Below are positions 53,951 through 63,225 of a stretch of DNA of 64,000 bases, in pieces. The stretch comes from Flavisphingomonas formosensis. GTDB taxonomy: Bacteria > Pseudomonadota > Alphaproteobacteria > Sphingomonadales > Sphingomonadaceae. Numbering within the stretch: the stretch's first letter is position 1; each line of letters begins with the position of its first letter. The position numbers and the translations under genes are program-made. Where the stretch lies: assembly GCF_009755815.1 (NCBI RefSeq), contig NZ_WRPK01000010.1, positions 186,001-250,000 on the forward strand, given 5' to 3'. The notes under the pieces are model-generated. The model saw nothing but the letters and a program-made list of their open reading frames with translations. It searched no databases and had not been told where the DNA came from.

Positions 53951-56900
53951 TCACCCCGCCGCCATCTGCGTCATCGCCGCATAATCGAGCTTGCCCGTCC
54001 CGAGCACCGGCAACGCCTCGACGACACGGATATCGCGCGGAATGGCGAGCTCGGTGACGCCGTTGGAGCGGCCCCACGCCTGAAGATCCGCCGCGGCCGC
54101 GCCCGCACGGGTGGTGAACAGCACCAGCTGCTCGCCCTTGCGCGCATCGGGCCGGGTGACGACGGCATGGTCCGATCCCGGCCAGAGCGTCGCGGCATAG
54201 CCCTCGACCGCGGGCAGCGAGACCATCTCGCCGCCGATCTTGGCGAAGCGCTTGGCGCGGCCGCGGATGGTGACGAAACCCGCCTCGTCGATCGTCACGA
54301 TGTCGCCGCTGTCGTGCCAGCCTTCCTCCGGCGGCTGGAGCAGGCCCGGCGCATCCGCCTTCATATAGCCCGCCATGATATTGGGCCCGCGCAGGAACAG
54401 CCGGCCGCCTTCCTCGATCCCCGGCACCGGATCGAGCCGCGCTTCGATCCCCGGCAGCAACCGCCCGACGCTGCCGGCGCGGAAATGCATCGGCGTGTTG
54501 ACCGTGATCACCGGCGCAGCCTCGGTGGCGCCATAGCCTTCGAGGATGCGCAGGCCGAAACGCTCGGCATAGGTGCGCCGCGTCTCGTCGCGCACCTTCT
54601 CGGCGCCGGCGAAGATATAACGCAGCGCATAGAAATCGTAGCCATGCGCCATGCGCGCATAGCCGGCGAGGAAGGTATCGGTGCCGAACAGGATCGTCGC
54701 ATTGGCATCATAGGCGAGCGCCGGGACGATCCGGTAGTGGAGCGGGCTCGGATAGAGCAGCGTCTTCACCCCGTTCAGCAGCGGCAGCAGCGTGCCGCCG
54801 GTCAGGCCGAAGCTGTGGAACACCGGCAGCGCGTTGAGCACGATGTCCGCCGCGTTGAAGTCGATGCGCGCGGCGAGCTGGCGGCAATTGGCGAGCAGGT
54901 TGCGATGGGTCAGCACCACGCCCTTGGGCAACCCCTCCGATCCGCTGGTGAACAGGATCACCGCCGGCGCATCGGGCCGGATGCCGAGCCGGCGATGGCT
55001 GCGCCGTGCGAAGCGGGCAGCGACCAGCGCGCGCAGCTTCGCGCCCGTGCCGATGCCGGCGGCAATATCCTCGAGATAGAGGATGCGCCGCCCCGCCCCT
55101 TCTAGCCCGGCCAGCACCTCGCCGAGCTTCGCCTGCGCCACGAAGGCGCGCGCGGTGACGATGGTGCGGATCTCCGCGGCGCGGCAGGCCGCGTCGAGAT
55201 TGGCGAGCCCCGCCGTGAAGTTGAGCATCGCGGGCACCCGCCCCGTCGCCTGCAGCGCGAAGAAGGCGACCACGACGCCCGCGACATTGGGCAGCAAGAT
55301 GCCCACCGCCTCCCCCGGCGCGGTCGAGGCGCCGAGCGCGCGGCCGAGCGCGAGGCTGCCGGTGACCAGCCGGTCGTAGCTCAGCGGCTCGCGCTTCACA
55401 TCCTCGACGATCGGCGCCTTGCCGCCATGGATGTGCCGCGCCTCGAGCAGCGCCACGAACAGCGTCTCGTCGATCGGCGAGGTCGCGAAGATCATCTCGC
55501 TCATCACGTCGTAGAGCCTGCGTCCGGCGATGGCGCGGCGCTGCCGCGCGCTCATCTCGCCCTCGATCGCGAAGCGGCGCGGCGGCAGCACGGTCAGCCG
55601 GATCTTCGGAAAGCTGCGCAGGCGCACCTTGCCGCGCAGCCGCGAGAAAGGCGTGAACTGTGCGCCGTCGATGCGCACCGGAACGATCGGCGCGTCCGCC
55701 TTGTCGGCGACCATACCGGGGCCGTCGAAGATCTTCATCAGCGCACCGGTCACGGTGATGCGGCCCTCCGGGAAGATCACGAGCGTGCGCCCCTCGCGCA
55801 CCGCCTTCACCATCGCCTTGGCCGACATCGGGTTGGTCGGATCGACCGGAAAGGCATCGAACAGGCCGAGAAAGGGCTTCACCCACCACGCCTTGGCGAT
55901 GCGGGTGTGCACCGCGAAGGTGGGTTTGCCGGGCAGGAAGGCGGCGAGCAGCAGGCCATCGAGGAAGGAGACATGGTTCACCACCACCACGGCGCGCTCG
56001 CCGGGCTTCGGCATATTCTCCGCACCGACGAGCTCGACCCGATAAAGCAGCCGCAAGGCCGTACGGACCAGCGACTTGATCAGCGTCTCGGGCAGCAGCC
56101 AGCAGGAGATCAGCGCGATGGCGAAGGTCGCGAAGCCGAGCGTGCCGATCACGCCCGGCACGCCCGCGCCGCGCGACAGCAACATGCCCGAGAGAATGAC
56201 GAGCAGCGCGGTGACGCCTGCATTGACGATATTGTTCGCCGCGACGGTGCGCGAACGTTCGACGGCCGGGCTGCGCGTCTGCAATATCGCATAGAGCGGC
56301 ACGACGAACATGCCGCCGGAAAAGGCGATGACGACGAGATTGACGAGGATGCGCCAGCTGCCCGATCCGGCCAGGAAGCCCGCCATGCCGACGGCGCCCG
56401 GTGCCGGCACGAAATGGCGCGTCGAATAGCTGAGGTCGATCAGGAAAAAGGCGAGGCCGAGCGCTGCGATCGGCACGTAGCGCGCGGAAATCTCGCCGCG
56501 CAGCAAACGATTGACCATCACCGAGCCGAGCGCGACGCTGACCGAGAAAATCACCAGGAACACGGTGACGACCGACGGCCCGCCGCGCAGCGGACCGCTG
56601 ACCAGCGGCGCGAAATCGGCGAGCAGCACCGCGCCCACCGCGAAGAACCAGCTGATGCCGAGGATGGCGAGCCACACGCCGCGCCCGTCGCGCGCCGCCG
56701 AGAGGATGTTCCAGGTGGCGCGCAGCGGGTTGCGATCGATGCTGAGGCCGGGCGCCGTCGCCGGCGCGGTCGGCACGGCGAAGCTCGCCGCGAGGCCGAG
56801 CAGCGCGAGCCCCACCGCGATCATCCCCGCCTGCCAGGGCGTGACGATCCCGGCCAGCAGCTGCCCGCCGAGGATGGCGAGGAAGGTGCCCGCCTCGATC

Positions 56901-57346
56901 AGGCCGGTTCCGCCCATGATCTCCTGCGTGCCGAGATGCTGCGGCAGGATCGAATATTTGACCGGCCCGAAGATCGTCGAATGCAGCCCCATCAGGAACA
57001 GGGTGGAGAGCAGCAGCGGAATCGACTGCAGCCAGAAGCCGAGCAGCGCGACCAGCATGATCGCCACCTCGGCCCCCTTCACGATGCGCACCAGCCGTGC
57101 CTTGTCCCACGCATCGGCGATCTGCCCGGCGAGCGCCGAGAAGAGGAAGAAGGGGATCACGAAGATGCCGGTGGCGACCGTCGCGAGCATCTCCGCCTTG
57201 CCCGGCTGGCTGCTGTAGAGGGTGAAGTTCGCCAGGAACAGGATAGCGAACTTCAGCAGATTATCGTTGAACGCTCCCAAGAACTGGACGACGAACAAGG
57301 GCGCGAACCGCCTTTTGGCGAGCAGCGATAGATCCGGTGCAGACAT
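53951..57346 (-). CDS. aas: fused MFS / acyltransferase / acyl-ACP synthetase (Aas type)
   Basis: A 1131-residue inner-membrane protein that re-acylates lysophospholipids. Residues 1-415 are an LplT-like MFS flippase with 12 helices (FAPLFVVQFLGAFNDNLLKF). About 430-620 is a PlsC-type acyltransferase with the HX4D motif near residue 458 (NHVSFLDG) and FPEGRITVTG. About 650-1131 is an AMP-binding acyl-ACP synthetase with ILFTSGSEGLPKGVVLTHRN near residue 795, GYGATEAAPV and LFLRGPNIMAGYM. E. coli splits this into lplT and aas; here all three are joined. GGGGGAAGC precedes ATG 57346. The DUF2339 gene lies 27 bp upstream, so they are probably co-transcribed. Confidence 0.93.
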   Translation of the reverse strand: MSAPDLSLLAKRRFAPLFVVQFLGAFNDNLLKFAILFLANFTLYSSQPGKAEMLATVATGIFVIPFFLFSALAGQIADAWDKARLVRIVKGAEVAIMLVALLGFWLQSIPLLLSTLFLMGLHSTIFGPVKYSILPQHLGTQEIMGGTGLIEAGTFLAILGGQLLAGIVTPWQAGMIAVGLALLGLAASFAVPTAPATAPGLSIDRNPLRATWNILSAARDGRGVWLAILGISWFFAVGAVLLADFAPLVSGPLRGGPSVVTVFLVIFSVSVALGSVMVNRLLRGEISARYVPIAALGLAFFLIDLSYSTRHFVPAPGAVGMAGFLAGSGSWRILVNLVVIAFSGGMFVVPLYAILQTRSPAVERSRTVAANNIVNAGVTALLVILSGMLLSRGAGVPGVIGTLGFATFAIALISCWLLPETLIKSLVRTALRLLYRVELVGAENMPKPGERAVVVVNHVSFLDGLLLAAFLPGKPTFAVHTRIAKAWWVKPFLGLFDAFPVDPTNPMSAKAMVKAVREGRTLVIFPEGRITVTGALMKIFDGPGMVADKADAPIVPVRIDGAQFTPFSRLRGKVRLRSFPKIRLTVLPPRRFAIEGEMSARQRRAIAGRRLYDVMSEMIFATSPIDETLFVALLEARHIHGGKAPIVEDVKREPLSYDRLVTGSLALGRALGASTAPGEAVGILLPNVAGVVVAFFALQATGRVPAMLNFTAGLANLDAACRAAEIRTIVTARAFVAQAKLGEVLAGLEGAGRRILYLEDIAAGIGTGAKLRALVAARFARRSHRRLGIRPDAPAVILFTSGSEGLPKGVVLTHRNLLANCRQLAARIDFNAADIVLNALPVFHSFGLTGGTLLPLLNGVKTLLYPSPLHYRIVPALAYDANATILFGTDTFLAGYARMAHGYDFYALRYIFAGAEKVRDETRRTYAERFGLRILEGYGATEAAPVITVNTPMHFRAGSVGRLLPGIEARLDPVPGIEEGGRLFLRGPNIMAGYMKADAPGLLQPPEEGWHDSGDIVTIDEAGFVTIRGRAKRFAKIGGEMVSLPAVEGYAATLWPGSDHAVVTRPDARKGEQLVLFTTRAGAAAADLQAWGRSNGVTELAIPRDIRVVEALPVLGTGKLDYAAMTQMAAG

Positions 57347-57373
57347 GCTTCCCCCGATGAGTTGCGGGTTGCT

Positions 57374-60277
57374 TTAGCGCGCGGTGGTTAACGGCGCATC
57401 AGCGGTGAGGTATCGGCTGTAGAGCCAACCGATACCGATCAGGCTGAAACCGAGCGCCACGAAGGAGGCGATGCGCGCGAGGCCGTCCAGGCCCGAGGCA
57501 TCGAACAGGAACACCTTCGCGGCGGCGCCCAGCATCAGCAGCAGCGATCCGATCCGCCAGTCGCGCGAACGGCGATGGATGCCCCAGAGCAGATAGCCGA
57601 CGCCGAGCGCGACCATCAGCACCGAACGGGCGATATCCTCGCCATCGCCGACGCCCGGCACGGTCAGCAGCCCGCCGACGCAGAGCTGGCGCAACAGCGA
57701 GACGGCGAGCATCGGCACCAGCAGCATCTGCGCGATCGAACGCGGCCGATCGAAACGCGCGGCCAGGGCAGGCTCGTATCGCCCGGCCAGCCACAGCAGG
57801 CCGAGCGGCAAGGCATAGGCAGGCAGCAGCCAGTTGACGAGCGGCGCCGCCCCCACGGCCTGCTCCGCCCACAGCGGATCGTGCAGCAGCAGCGTATAGC
57901 CGGCGAAATGCGCGACCGACGCAGCCGCCACGGCGAGCGCGGCGATACGACCGCCCATCCGCCAGAGCGCGACGGCGGCCGCCGCCAGCAACGCTTCCCA
58001 CACCGTGCGCTCGGCAAGACCCGACCGGACGAAGCCGGCCGCATCCAGCGCGAACAGATGCTTGTAAAGGCCGTGGACGGCGACGGTGGCCAGCACCCCG
58101 GCCACCGCGAACAGCGCCGGCCGCGCACGGGCAAGCGTCTCGTCCCGCGACAGGAGTGCGACCGCGAGCAACGCCGCGGCAGGAGCCGCCAGATGGAGCA
58201 GCAGCGTTCGGATCGCAGGCACGGCTGCCAGCAGCATCGGCTCGCCAGCCAGCGAAAGCAGCGCCGCGCCGCTCCAGTCCATCAACGGCTCGGCCGCCCA
58301 CAGCAGCGAGACCAGCATCAGGCTCGCCAGCGCCGGGACGAGACGCAGCGCGGGCCGCATCCGTTCGCCGCCCACCAGAGCGACGAGGCCGAGCGCCGGG
58401 ACGACCGCCAGCCAATCGGCCGCCAAGACCTGCGCGGCAACGCCATAGCCGAGCAGCGCCGCCGCCGCCTGGGCGACGATGCGCCCTTCGCGGCTGCGGG
58501 CGAGCGCCGCCATCGCGCCGGCGACGCCGGCCAGCACCGCCCAGCGGACCAGCGCCGGGGTCATGGCGACGTGACCGCCGCCGCCAAGCGCCCGCCAGAC
58601 CTCGTCCGGGCCGTGCGCCGTGGTTAGCAGGCCGAACAGCCCAGCAGCGGCGAATGCCCAGCCGCTTGCCTCCAGCCGCGTATCATGAGCGCGGAAGGAA
58701 AAGAGCAGCAGAGCGAGCCCGATCAGCGCGATCGCAGGCGCGACGGTCCAGATCGGCAGGGCGAAGCCGGCCGCGGTGGCGACGAGCGCCGCGGCGGTGG
58801 TAACGAGCAAGGCGAAGCGCGCATCACGATACCGCGCCTCCACCAGCCAGCCGATCGCGGCCGCGCCGGCCGGCAGCAGCGCCGCGCCGAGGCTGAGCAG
58901 CACGAAGCCGGTGTCGGTGCCGACATGATGGAATTGTAGCGCCGCGACGACGAGACCGCCCACGGCAAGCCCCGCGATCAGCGCGGCATCGGCCAGGTCG
59001 CCCGACTGCCAGAGCCGGAGCAGGGTCGGCACAGCGAAGATCGCGCCAAGGCCGAGCGCGACTAGCGCGAAGCTGCCCATCGCCGGACCAGGCCAGGCGC
59101 CGAGCAGGCAAAGCGCGATCGCGACGCCCACCGCCGGTAGGCGGCGCAGCGCCGGTTCGCGCCGGCTGAGCAGCATGATCGCTGCCGCGATCAGGCCGAA
59201 GAGACCCCAGTTGAGCAGGCTGAACCCGCCGGTGGCGACGAGTGCCGCCATCTGCACCGCCGCGCCGGCCGCGCCGGCAAGGCGCAGCACGGTGGTGGCG
59301 CGTGCCGGCACCAGCATCAAAGGCAGCACGGCGCCGACCAGGATCAGGAACAGGCCGAGCGAGACGGTGGCGGCGGTATCGAGCGCACCGCCGATCAGCA
59401 GCAGCGTGCCCCAGCCGAAGCCGCCGGCCAACGCGCCGATGCCGAGCCACGCCCAGCGTTGCGCCCGCGACAGGGTGCACAAACCGCCGACCGCAAGCGT
59501 GAGATAGAGGGTAAGCAAAGGCACGTCCGGCTCCGCCGAACCGACCAGCGCCGGCGCGGCAAGGCCGCCGACCAGCCCCAGCAGCGCACTCGGCGCGCCG
59601 AAGCGCAAGGACAGCGCCATGGCGAGCGCGGTGATCGCGGCAAGCCCGATAAAGGCCGTCATCGGCCCGATCAGATGATAGAGGTTCGCCGCGACCAGCA
59701 CGCTGGCATAGAGGCTGGCGATGCCCGCGCCGGCCAGCGCCTGGCGCACGCGCGGATCGCGCACTCGGTCATCGCTGCGCAGCGCCGCTTCCGCGCCGCC
59801 GATCAGGCCGAAGCCGAACAGCAGCCCGCAGACCACCCGCACGAAGGGCGAGAGCAGCCCCGCATCGATCGAATATTTGACGATCAGCATGCCTGCGACC
59901 GCCAGGGTGACACCGCCCGCCCAGATCGGCAGGCGACGACCGAACAGCTCCTCGAAACCGATGCGCCGCCTCGCCGGCTTCGGCATGGCAGGCTCCGGAG
60001 CGATCGGCATGGCATGATCTTCGAGAATCACCGGTTCCGGCACGCGCACCGGTTCGGGGCGCTCGACTTCGGCTACCGCTTCTGGCTCGGGCACAGCCGG
60101 AGCCATGGTCGGAGCATCCCGCATGATTTCCGGCTCGGCCCAGGCGAAGGGCGCCGCCGCTCCGGGCAAAGGCCCGGTCTCGAGCAAGGCGATCCGACGT
60201 TCGAGCAGGTGGATCCGGCTGCGCATCTGCAGCAGCCCGGCAACGATGGCGATCAATGCGATGGTGACAAGCATCAT
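57374..60277 (-). CDS. DUF2339 multi-span membrane protein
   Basis: A 967-residue integral membrane protein with more than 20 hydrophobic helices. After one N-terminal helix and a coiled segment (RIHLLERRIALLE) comes an acidic proline-rich linker (about 40-100). The family signature FEELFGRRLPIWAGGVTLAVAGMLIVKYSID follows. Function of DUF2339 proteins is not established; an envelope or polymer-transport role is often guessed. It is the first gene of a likely two-gene unit with aas and diverges from a TetR gene across tandem operator repeats. Confidence 0.9.
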   Translation of the reverse strand: MMLVTIALIAIVAGLLQMRSRIHLLERRIALLETGPLPGAAAPFAWAEPEIMRDAPTMAPAVPEPEAVAEVERPEPVRVPEPVILEDHAMPIAPEPAMPKPARRRIGFEELFGRRLPIWAGGVTLAVAGMLIVKYSIDAGLLSPFVRVVCGLLFGFGLIGGAEAALRSDDRVRDPRVRQALAGAGIASLYASVLVAANLYHLIGPMTAFIGLAAITALAMALSLRFGAPSALLGLVGGLAAPALVGSAEPDVPLLTLYLTLAVGGLCTLSRAQRWAWLGIGALAGGFGWGTLLLIGGALDTAATVSLGLFLILVGAVLPLMLVPARATTVLRLAGAAGAAVQMAALVATGGFSLLNWGLFGLIAAAIMLLSRREPALRRLPAVGVAIALCLLGAWPGPAMGSFALVALGLGAIFAVPTLLRLWQSGDLADAALIAGLAVGGLVVAALQFHHVGTDTGFVLLSLGAALLPAGAAAIGWLVEARYRDARFALLVTTAAALVATAAGFALPIWTVAPAIALIGLALLLFSFRAHDTRLEASGWAFAAAGLFGLLTTAHGPDEVWRALGGGGHVAMTPALVRWAVLAGVAGAMAALARSREGRIVAQAAAALLGYGVAAQVLAADWLAVVPALGLVALVGGERMRPALRLVPALASLMLVSLLWAAEPLMDWSGAALLSLAGEPMLLAAVPAIRTLLLHLAAPAAALLAVALLSRDETLARARPALFAVAGVLATVAVHGLYKHLFALDAAGFVRSGLAERTVWEALLAAAAVALWRMGGRIAALAVAAASVAHFAGYTLLLHDPLWAEQAVGAAPLVNWLLPAYALPLGLLWLAGRYEPALAARFDRPRSIAQMLLVPMLAVSLLRQLCVGGLLTVPGVGDGEDIARSVLMVALGVGYLLWGIHRRSRDWRIGSLLLMLGAAAKVFLFDASGLDGLARIASFVALGFSLIGIGWLYSRYLTADAPLTTAR

Positions 60278-60308
60278 CCGTCTCCCTCGCCGCGCCCTCT
60301 AGCTCGCA

Positions 60309-60348
60309 ATTGATCACTGTTCAATAAAAATATTAGACACTGTTCAAT
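60309..60348. promoter_or_regulatory. tandem TetR-type operators
   Basis: CACTGTTCAAT occurs twice (60315-60325 and 60338-60348), 23 bp start to start, about two helical turns apart. The first copy sits in an ATTGA-N7-TCAAT palindrome, and the TTGAnnnnnGTTCAA type is common for TetR proteins. It lies between DUF2339 (start 60277) and the TetR gene (start 60371), so the TetR dimer probably controls both directions. Confidence 0.65.
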
Positions 60349-60370
60349 TGATGCTGTAGCGGGCTTCGCC

Positions 60371-60958
60371 ATGGCCCGCCGATCCGACCACAGCCGCGCC
60401 GAGCTGGAAGCGCTCATTCTCGATGAAGGCCATCGCCAGATGGCCGAAACCGGCTTCGCCCGCTTCTCGGCGCGCGAGGTGGCGAAGCGGATCGGCTATT
60501 CGATCGGCACGCTCTACAATGTGTTCGGCAGCTATGACCGGCTGATCCTGGCGATCAACACGCGCACCTTCCAGCTCTGGGCGGCGCATCTGCGCGCGCG
60601 GCTCGCCGAGGACGGCGAGGATCGCATCAAGGCACTGGTGGAGGGCTATTTCAGCTTCGCGCGCGGCAATCCCAACCTGTGGATGGCGATCTACGACCAT
60701 CGCCTGCCGCCCGGCACGCCGATGCCGGAAGAATTTGCGGCCCAGCGCGCCGAACTGACCGACATCGTGATCGCGGAAGTGGCTGCCGCGCTGCCGGCGG
60801 ATGCGCGCGAAAAGGCAGCCGGCCTTGCCCGCTCGCTGATCGCGACGGTGCACGGCCACTGCCTGTTCGCGCTGAACGGCACCTTCCTGCTGATGGGCGA
60901 GAGCGATCCGTTCGGCGCGGCGCTTCAGCGGGTCAGGGATTCGATGGCTGCGGCCTGA
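60371..60958 (+). CDS. TetR family regulator (of DUF2339-aas and itself)
   Basis: A 195-residue regulator with TetR helix-turn-helix at about 14-60 (LILDEGHRQMAETGFARFSA, then IGYSIGTLYNVFGSYDRLIL) and a C-terminal domain with TRTFQLWAAHLRARLAE and VHGHCLFALNGTF, of the WHG-type sensor domain. It lies head-to-head with the DUF2339-aas unit and the repeats at 60309 lie in between. Membrane-lipid or envelope stress is a reasonable signal but is inferred only from the neighbours. Confidence 0.93.
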   Translation: MARRSDHSRAELEALILDEGHRQMAETGFARFSAREVAKRIGYSIGTLYNVFGSYDRLILAINTRTFQLWAAHLRARLAEDGEDRIKALVEGYFSFARGNPNLWMAIYDHRLPPGTPMPEEFAAQRAELTDIVIAEVAAALPADAREKAAGLARSLIATVHGHCLFALNGTFLLMGESDPFGAALQRVRDSMAAA

Positions 60959-61006
60959 CGGGCCGGGCCGAAAGCGCCCGCACCCGATCTCCGGCCGCGT
61001 CCCCGA

Positions 61007-61519
61007 TTACCGCATCGGCCCGTCATAGGGGCTGAGGCCTGGCGTGGCCGCATCGGTCGTGCCGTCGCGCAGCATCGCCGCACGTTCGGTCAGCGCCAAT
61101 GTGGATGGCAGATTGGCGAGTACGCTGATCGCGATCTGCCGGCTCGGAACGTCGGCGATGAACACGCCCCGACGGCCCTTGGCGGAGAAGATCAGCTTCA
61201 TACCCGAAAAGCCCTCGCGCACGTCGACATGGTCCATGTCCGAAAAGAGCCAGCGGGATTCGCTCAGGACGCGGAAGCGGATGCCTTCCCGATAGATCGA
61301 CAGGAAGGAACGGATGCTGTTGCGTTGCACGCTGCCGAACATGAAGCCTCCTCGCATATAGGCCGCGGTGACCGGGACGATCAGGCCCTCCCCGTCCGGC
61401 ATGGCCATTCCGGGACGGGAAGCGTCCAACCGGCGGGCCCGCCGCGCCTGGACGAACCGCATCGCAAGCAACGCAACCAACAGGAGAGGCAACAGCCTGA
61501 AAATAAGGTGATAATCCAT
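61007..61519 (-). CDS. hypothetical membrane-anchored protein
   Basis: A 170-residue protein with an N-terminal transmembrane helix (IFRLLPLLLVALLAMRF) and a basic stretch. A soluble domain of beta strands and helices follows, with GGFMFGSVQRNSIRSFLSIY and GEGLIVPVTAAYM. The soluble part resembles PH-like domains of small bacterial membrane proteins, but I do not recognise a named family. The start MDYHLIFRLL is chosen; a frame extension to 61603 runs into the intergenic hairpin region. It lies downstream of the YadA-like gene. Confidence 0.65.
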   Translation of the reverse strand: MDYHLIFRLLPLLLVALLAMRFVQARRARRLDASRPGMAMPDGEGLIVPVTAAYMRGGFMFGSVQRNSIRSFLSIYREGIRFRVLSESRWLFSDMDHVDVREGFSGMKLIFSAKGRRGVFIADVPSRQIAISVLANLPSTLALTERAAMLRDGTTDAATPGLSPYDGPMR

Positions 61520-61676
61520 GACATGCGATCCTTTGCCCGGTCCGACGAGCTTTCCTTCGTCGGGTCGGATAGAGCTGCGCAGAAGCGTCATCCACGGCTT
61601 CATCCGGCTCGACCATCTTCATCGCCGCCAGTCTGGGGCGCAGATCCGGCATGTCGGTCACGGCTGCCAGCCACAG

Positions 61677-61705
61677 GGGGAGCCGCGCTCGCCGGGCGGC
61701 TCCCC
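61677..61705 (-). terminator. hairpin after YadA-like gene
   Basis: GGGGAGCCGC (61677-61686) and GCGGCTCCCC (61696-61705) pair perfectly around a 9-nt loop, 7 bp past the stop of the minus-strand YadA-like gene. There is no U run. A second stem (CCGACGA/TCGTCGG type, about 61534-61565) lies further down. Confidence 0.5.
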
Positions 61706-61712
61706 TCCCCCG

Positions 61713-62972
61713 TCACATGCCGAAGGTGATACCGACCCTTCCCGTGGTGGTGCCGCGTACCGTCGATCCGCCGATGCCGGCCTGAACATAGACTTTAGGC
61801 GCAATCTGGCCGACGATCGAACCCGAGAAGCCCTGCTCGCCGCGGAAGGTGGCGAGGTTGAACGAAATGCTCACCACGCTGTCGGGCACCACCATCGTGC
61901 CGCCGAGCGCCACGGCAGCGGCGATGCCGCCATTGGCGCGACGCATGTCGCGATGCAGGCCGTTCACGTCGCTCTGCAGGCTGGAAACGTCGCTCTGCAG
62001 ATTATGGATGTCCGCTCCCTGCTGCGCGTCCAGCGCCTCGATCGAGGAAAGGCGGCTGTCCTGCTGCGTGTTGGTCGCATCGATGGTGGAGAGATGGGAA
62101 TCGATGTTGGTGAGATGCGTGTTCTGCTGGGTGTTGACCGCCTCGGCAGCGGTGATGCGCGTCTCGTGATCGGCCACCTGCGTGCTCAGCGTCGAAACAC
62201 TGGATTGGACGCCCTGCACGGTGCTGTCGACATAGGCCTTGTTGGCGGCGTCCGTGGCGGCAACCGGGGTGCCGACATTCTGGACGCGGTTGCCCCCCAT
62301 ATCGACGGTGGCACCGCTGGCGACGGCGAGCTTGCTGCCGACCGTCAAGGTCCCGTTGACCTTCGCGTTGGTCGCCACCGAGAGATCGACGACCGCCGTG
62401 CTGCCGGCGCTGAGGCTGCCCGCCGTCAGCGAACCCGTGACCTTCACGTTGCCGCTGGCGTTGATGAAGCCGGCATTGAGATTTGCCGTCTGGATCGTGC
62501 CGCTGTTGACGATGTTGACTGTGTTGATCTGCTTGGCCTGCACGATCCCGGTAAACCCGACCTGCCCGTTGAACTGCACGCCCCCATTGAAGGTCGTGCC
62601 GCCATTGAAGGTGGCGCTGGCGTTGGAGGTCAGATTGCCTTGGGGATCGACCGCAAAGCCGGTGCCGGTATCGTTGCCGACTTCCAGCCGATCGAAAGGG
62701 ATGAATTCGTCGGGATCATGCCCGGTCAGGCCAGTACCGCAGTCGCTGTCGAACACGACGGCGAACGTCCCACCGGAACCTTGGCAGACGACACTCTCAG
62801 ATCGATTGGTAAAATAGCTGTCGGTGAACCGAACCTCCGCCTGCGCCGGCGCCGGCGCGAGGCCGGCCGCTATGAAGGGAGCCAGCGCGCCCGCCGCCAA
62901 CAGGCGGCCCCTGCCGGCTGCCTTCCGGGAAGAATAGACAGATGATTTCCGATTAGCCGATGCATAGGTCAT
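61713..62972 (-). CDS. YadA-like trimeric autotransporter adhesin
   Basis: A 419-residue outer-membrane adhesin. A long signal region ends near residue 45 (APAPAQAE). The passenger has beta-helix-like repeats rich in FNGG and GSLTAGSLSAG (about 110-215) and a head-neck motif VQNVGTPVAATDAANKAYVD. A coiled-coil stalk with heptads follows (about 240-345: STQVADHETRITAAEAVNTQ, and SLQSDVSSLQSDVNGL-type). The C-terminal YadA anchor (about 345-419: GIAAAVALGGTMVVPDSV...GRVGITFGM) forms one third of a 12-stranded trimeric barrel. It is compact for the family. Cell-surface or self-binding is expected; the ligand is unknown. Confidence 0.88.
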   Translation of the reverse strand: MTYASANRKSSVYSSRKAAGRGRLLAAGALAPFIAAGLAPAPAQAEVRFTDSYFTNRSESVVCQGSGGTFAVVFDSDCGTGLTGHDPDEFIPFDRLEVGNDTGTGFAVDPQGNLTSNASATFNGGTTFNGGVQFNGQVGFTGIVQAKQINTVNIVNSGTIQTANLNAGFINASGNVKVTGSLTAGSLSAGSTAVVDLSVATNAKVNGTLTVGSKLAVASGATVDMGGNRVQNVGTPVAATDAANKAYVDSTVQGVQSSVSTLSTQVADHETRITAAEAVNTQQNTHLTNIDSHLSTIDATNTQQDSRLSSIEALDAQQGADIHNLQSDVSSLQSDVNGLHRDMRRANGGIAAAVALGGTMVVPDSVVSISFNLATFRGEQGFSGSIVGQIAPKVYVQAGIGGSTVRGTTTGRVGITFGM

Positions 62973-63179
62973 GCGCGTGACTCCCCTGGTTGAAACTCGT
63001 CCGAGCCGGGCGGCGTCGGCAGCTTCGGCAGGCGTGACGGGGCGGCAGCAGGCGGGCGCCCTCGCGCCGCCGGCATATGCATGGTCCCCGTTCTTTCTGC
63101 GGAAGCGCCAGGCGGCGCCCTCTGGGGATCGGGCTAAGGGAAAGCCGCGGGACGCCGAAAGGACGGTGGCCTGATGATT

Positions 63180-63225
63180 GGCCGATCCGCCCCCGATCTT
63201 TTGCCGATCGGGCGGCGGATCGGCC
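63180..63225 (-). terminator. strong hairpin overlapping the TPR gene stop
   Basis: A 12-bp stem GGCCGATCCGCC/GGCGGATCGGCC is continued, after a one-base bulge, by CCCGATC/GATCGGG with a 7-nt TTTTGCC loop. The right arm ends at the first base of the minus-strand stop codon (63225). No U run follows on the minus strand. It likely ends or protects the TPR gene transcript. Confidence 0.65.

Noticed and set aside
55427-57331. A 634-codon plus-strand open frame
   Set aside because: Antisense to aas; extremely charged composition (His, Arg, Gln, Glu) with no domain.
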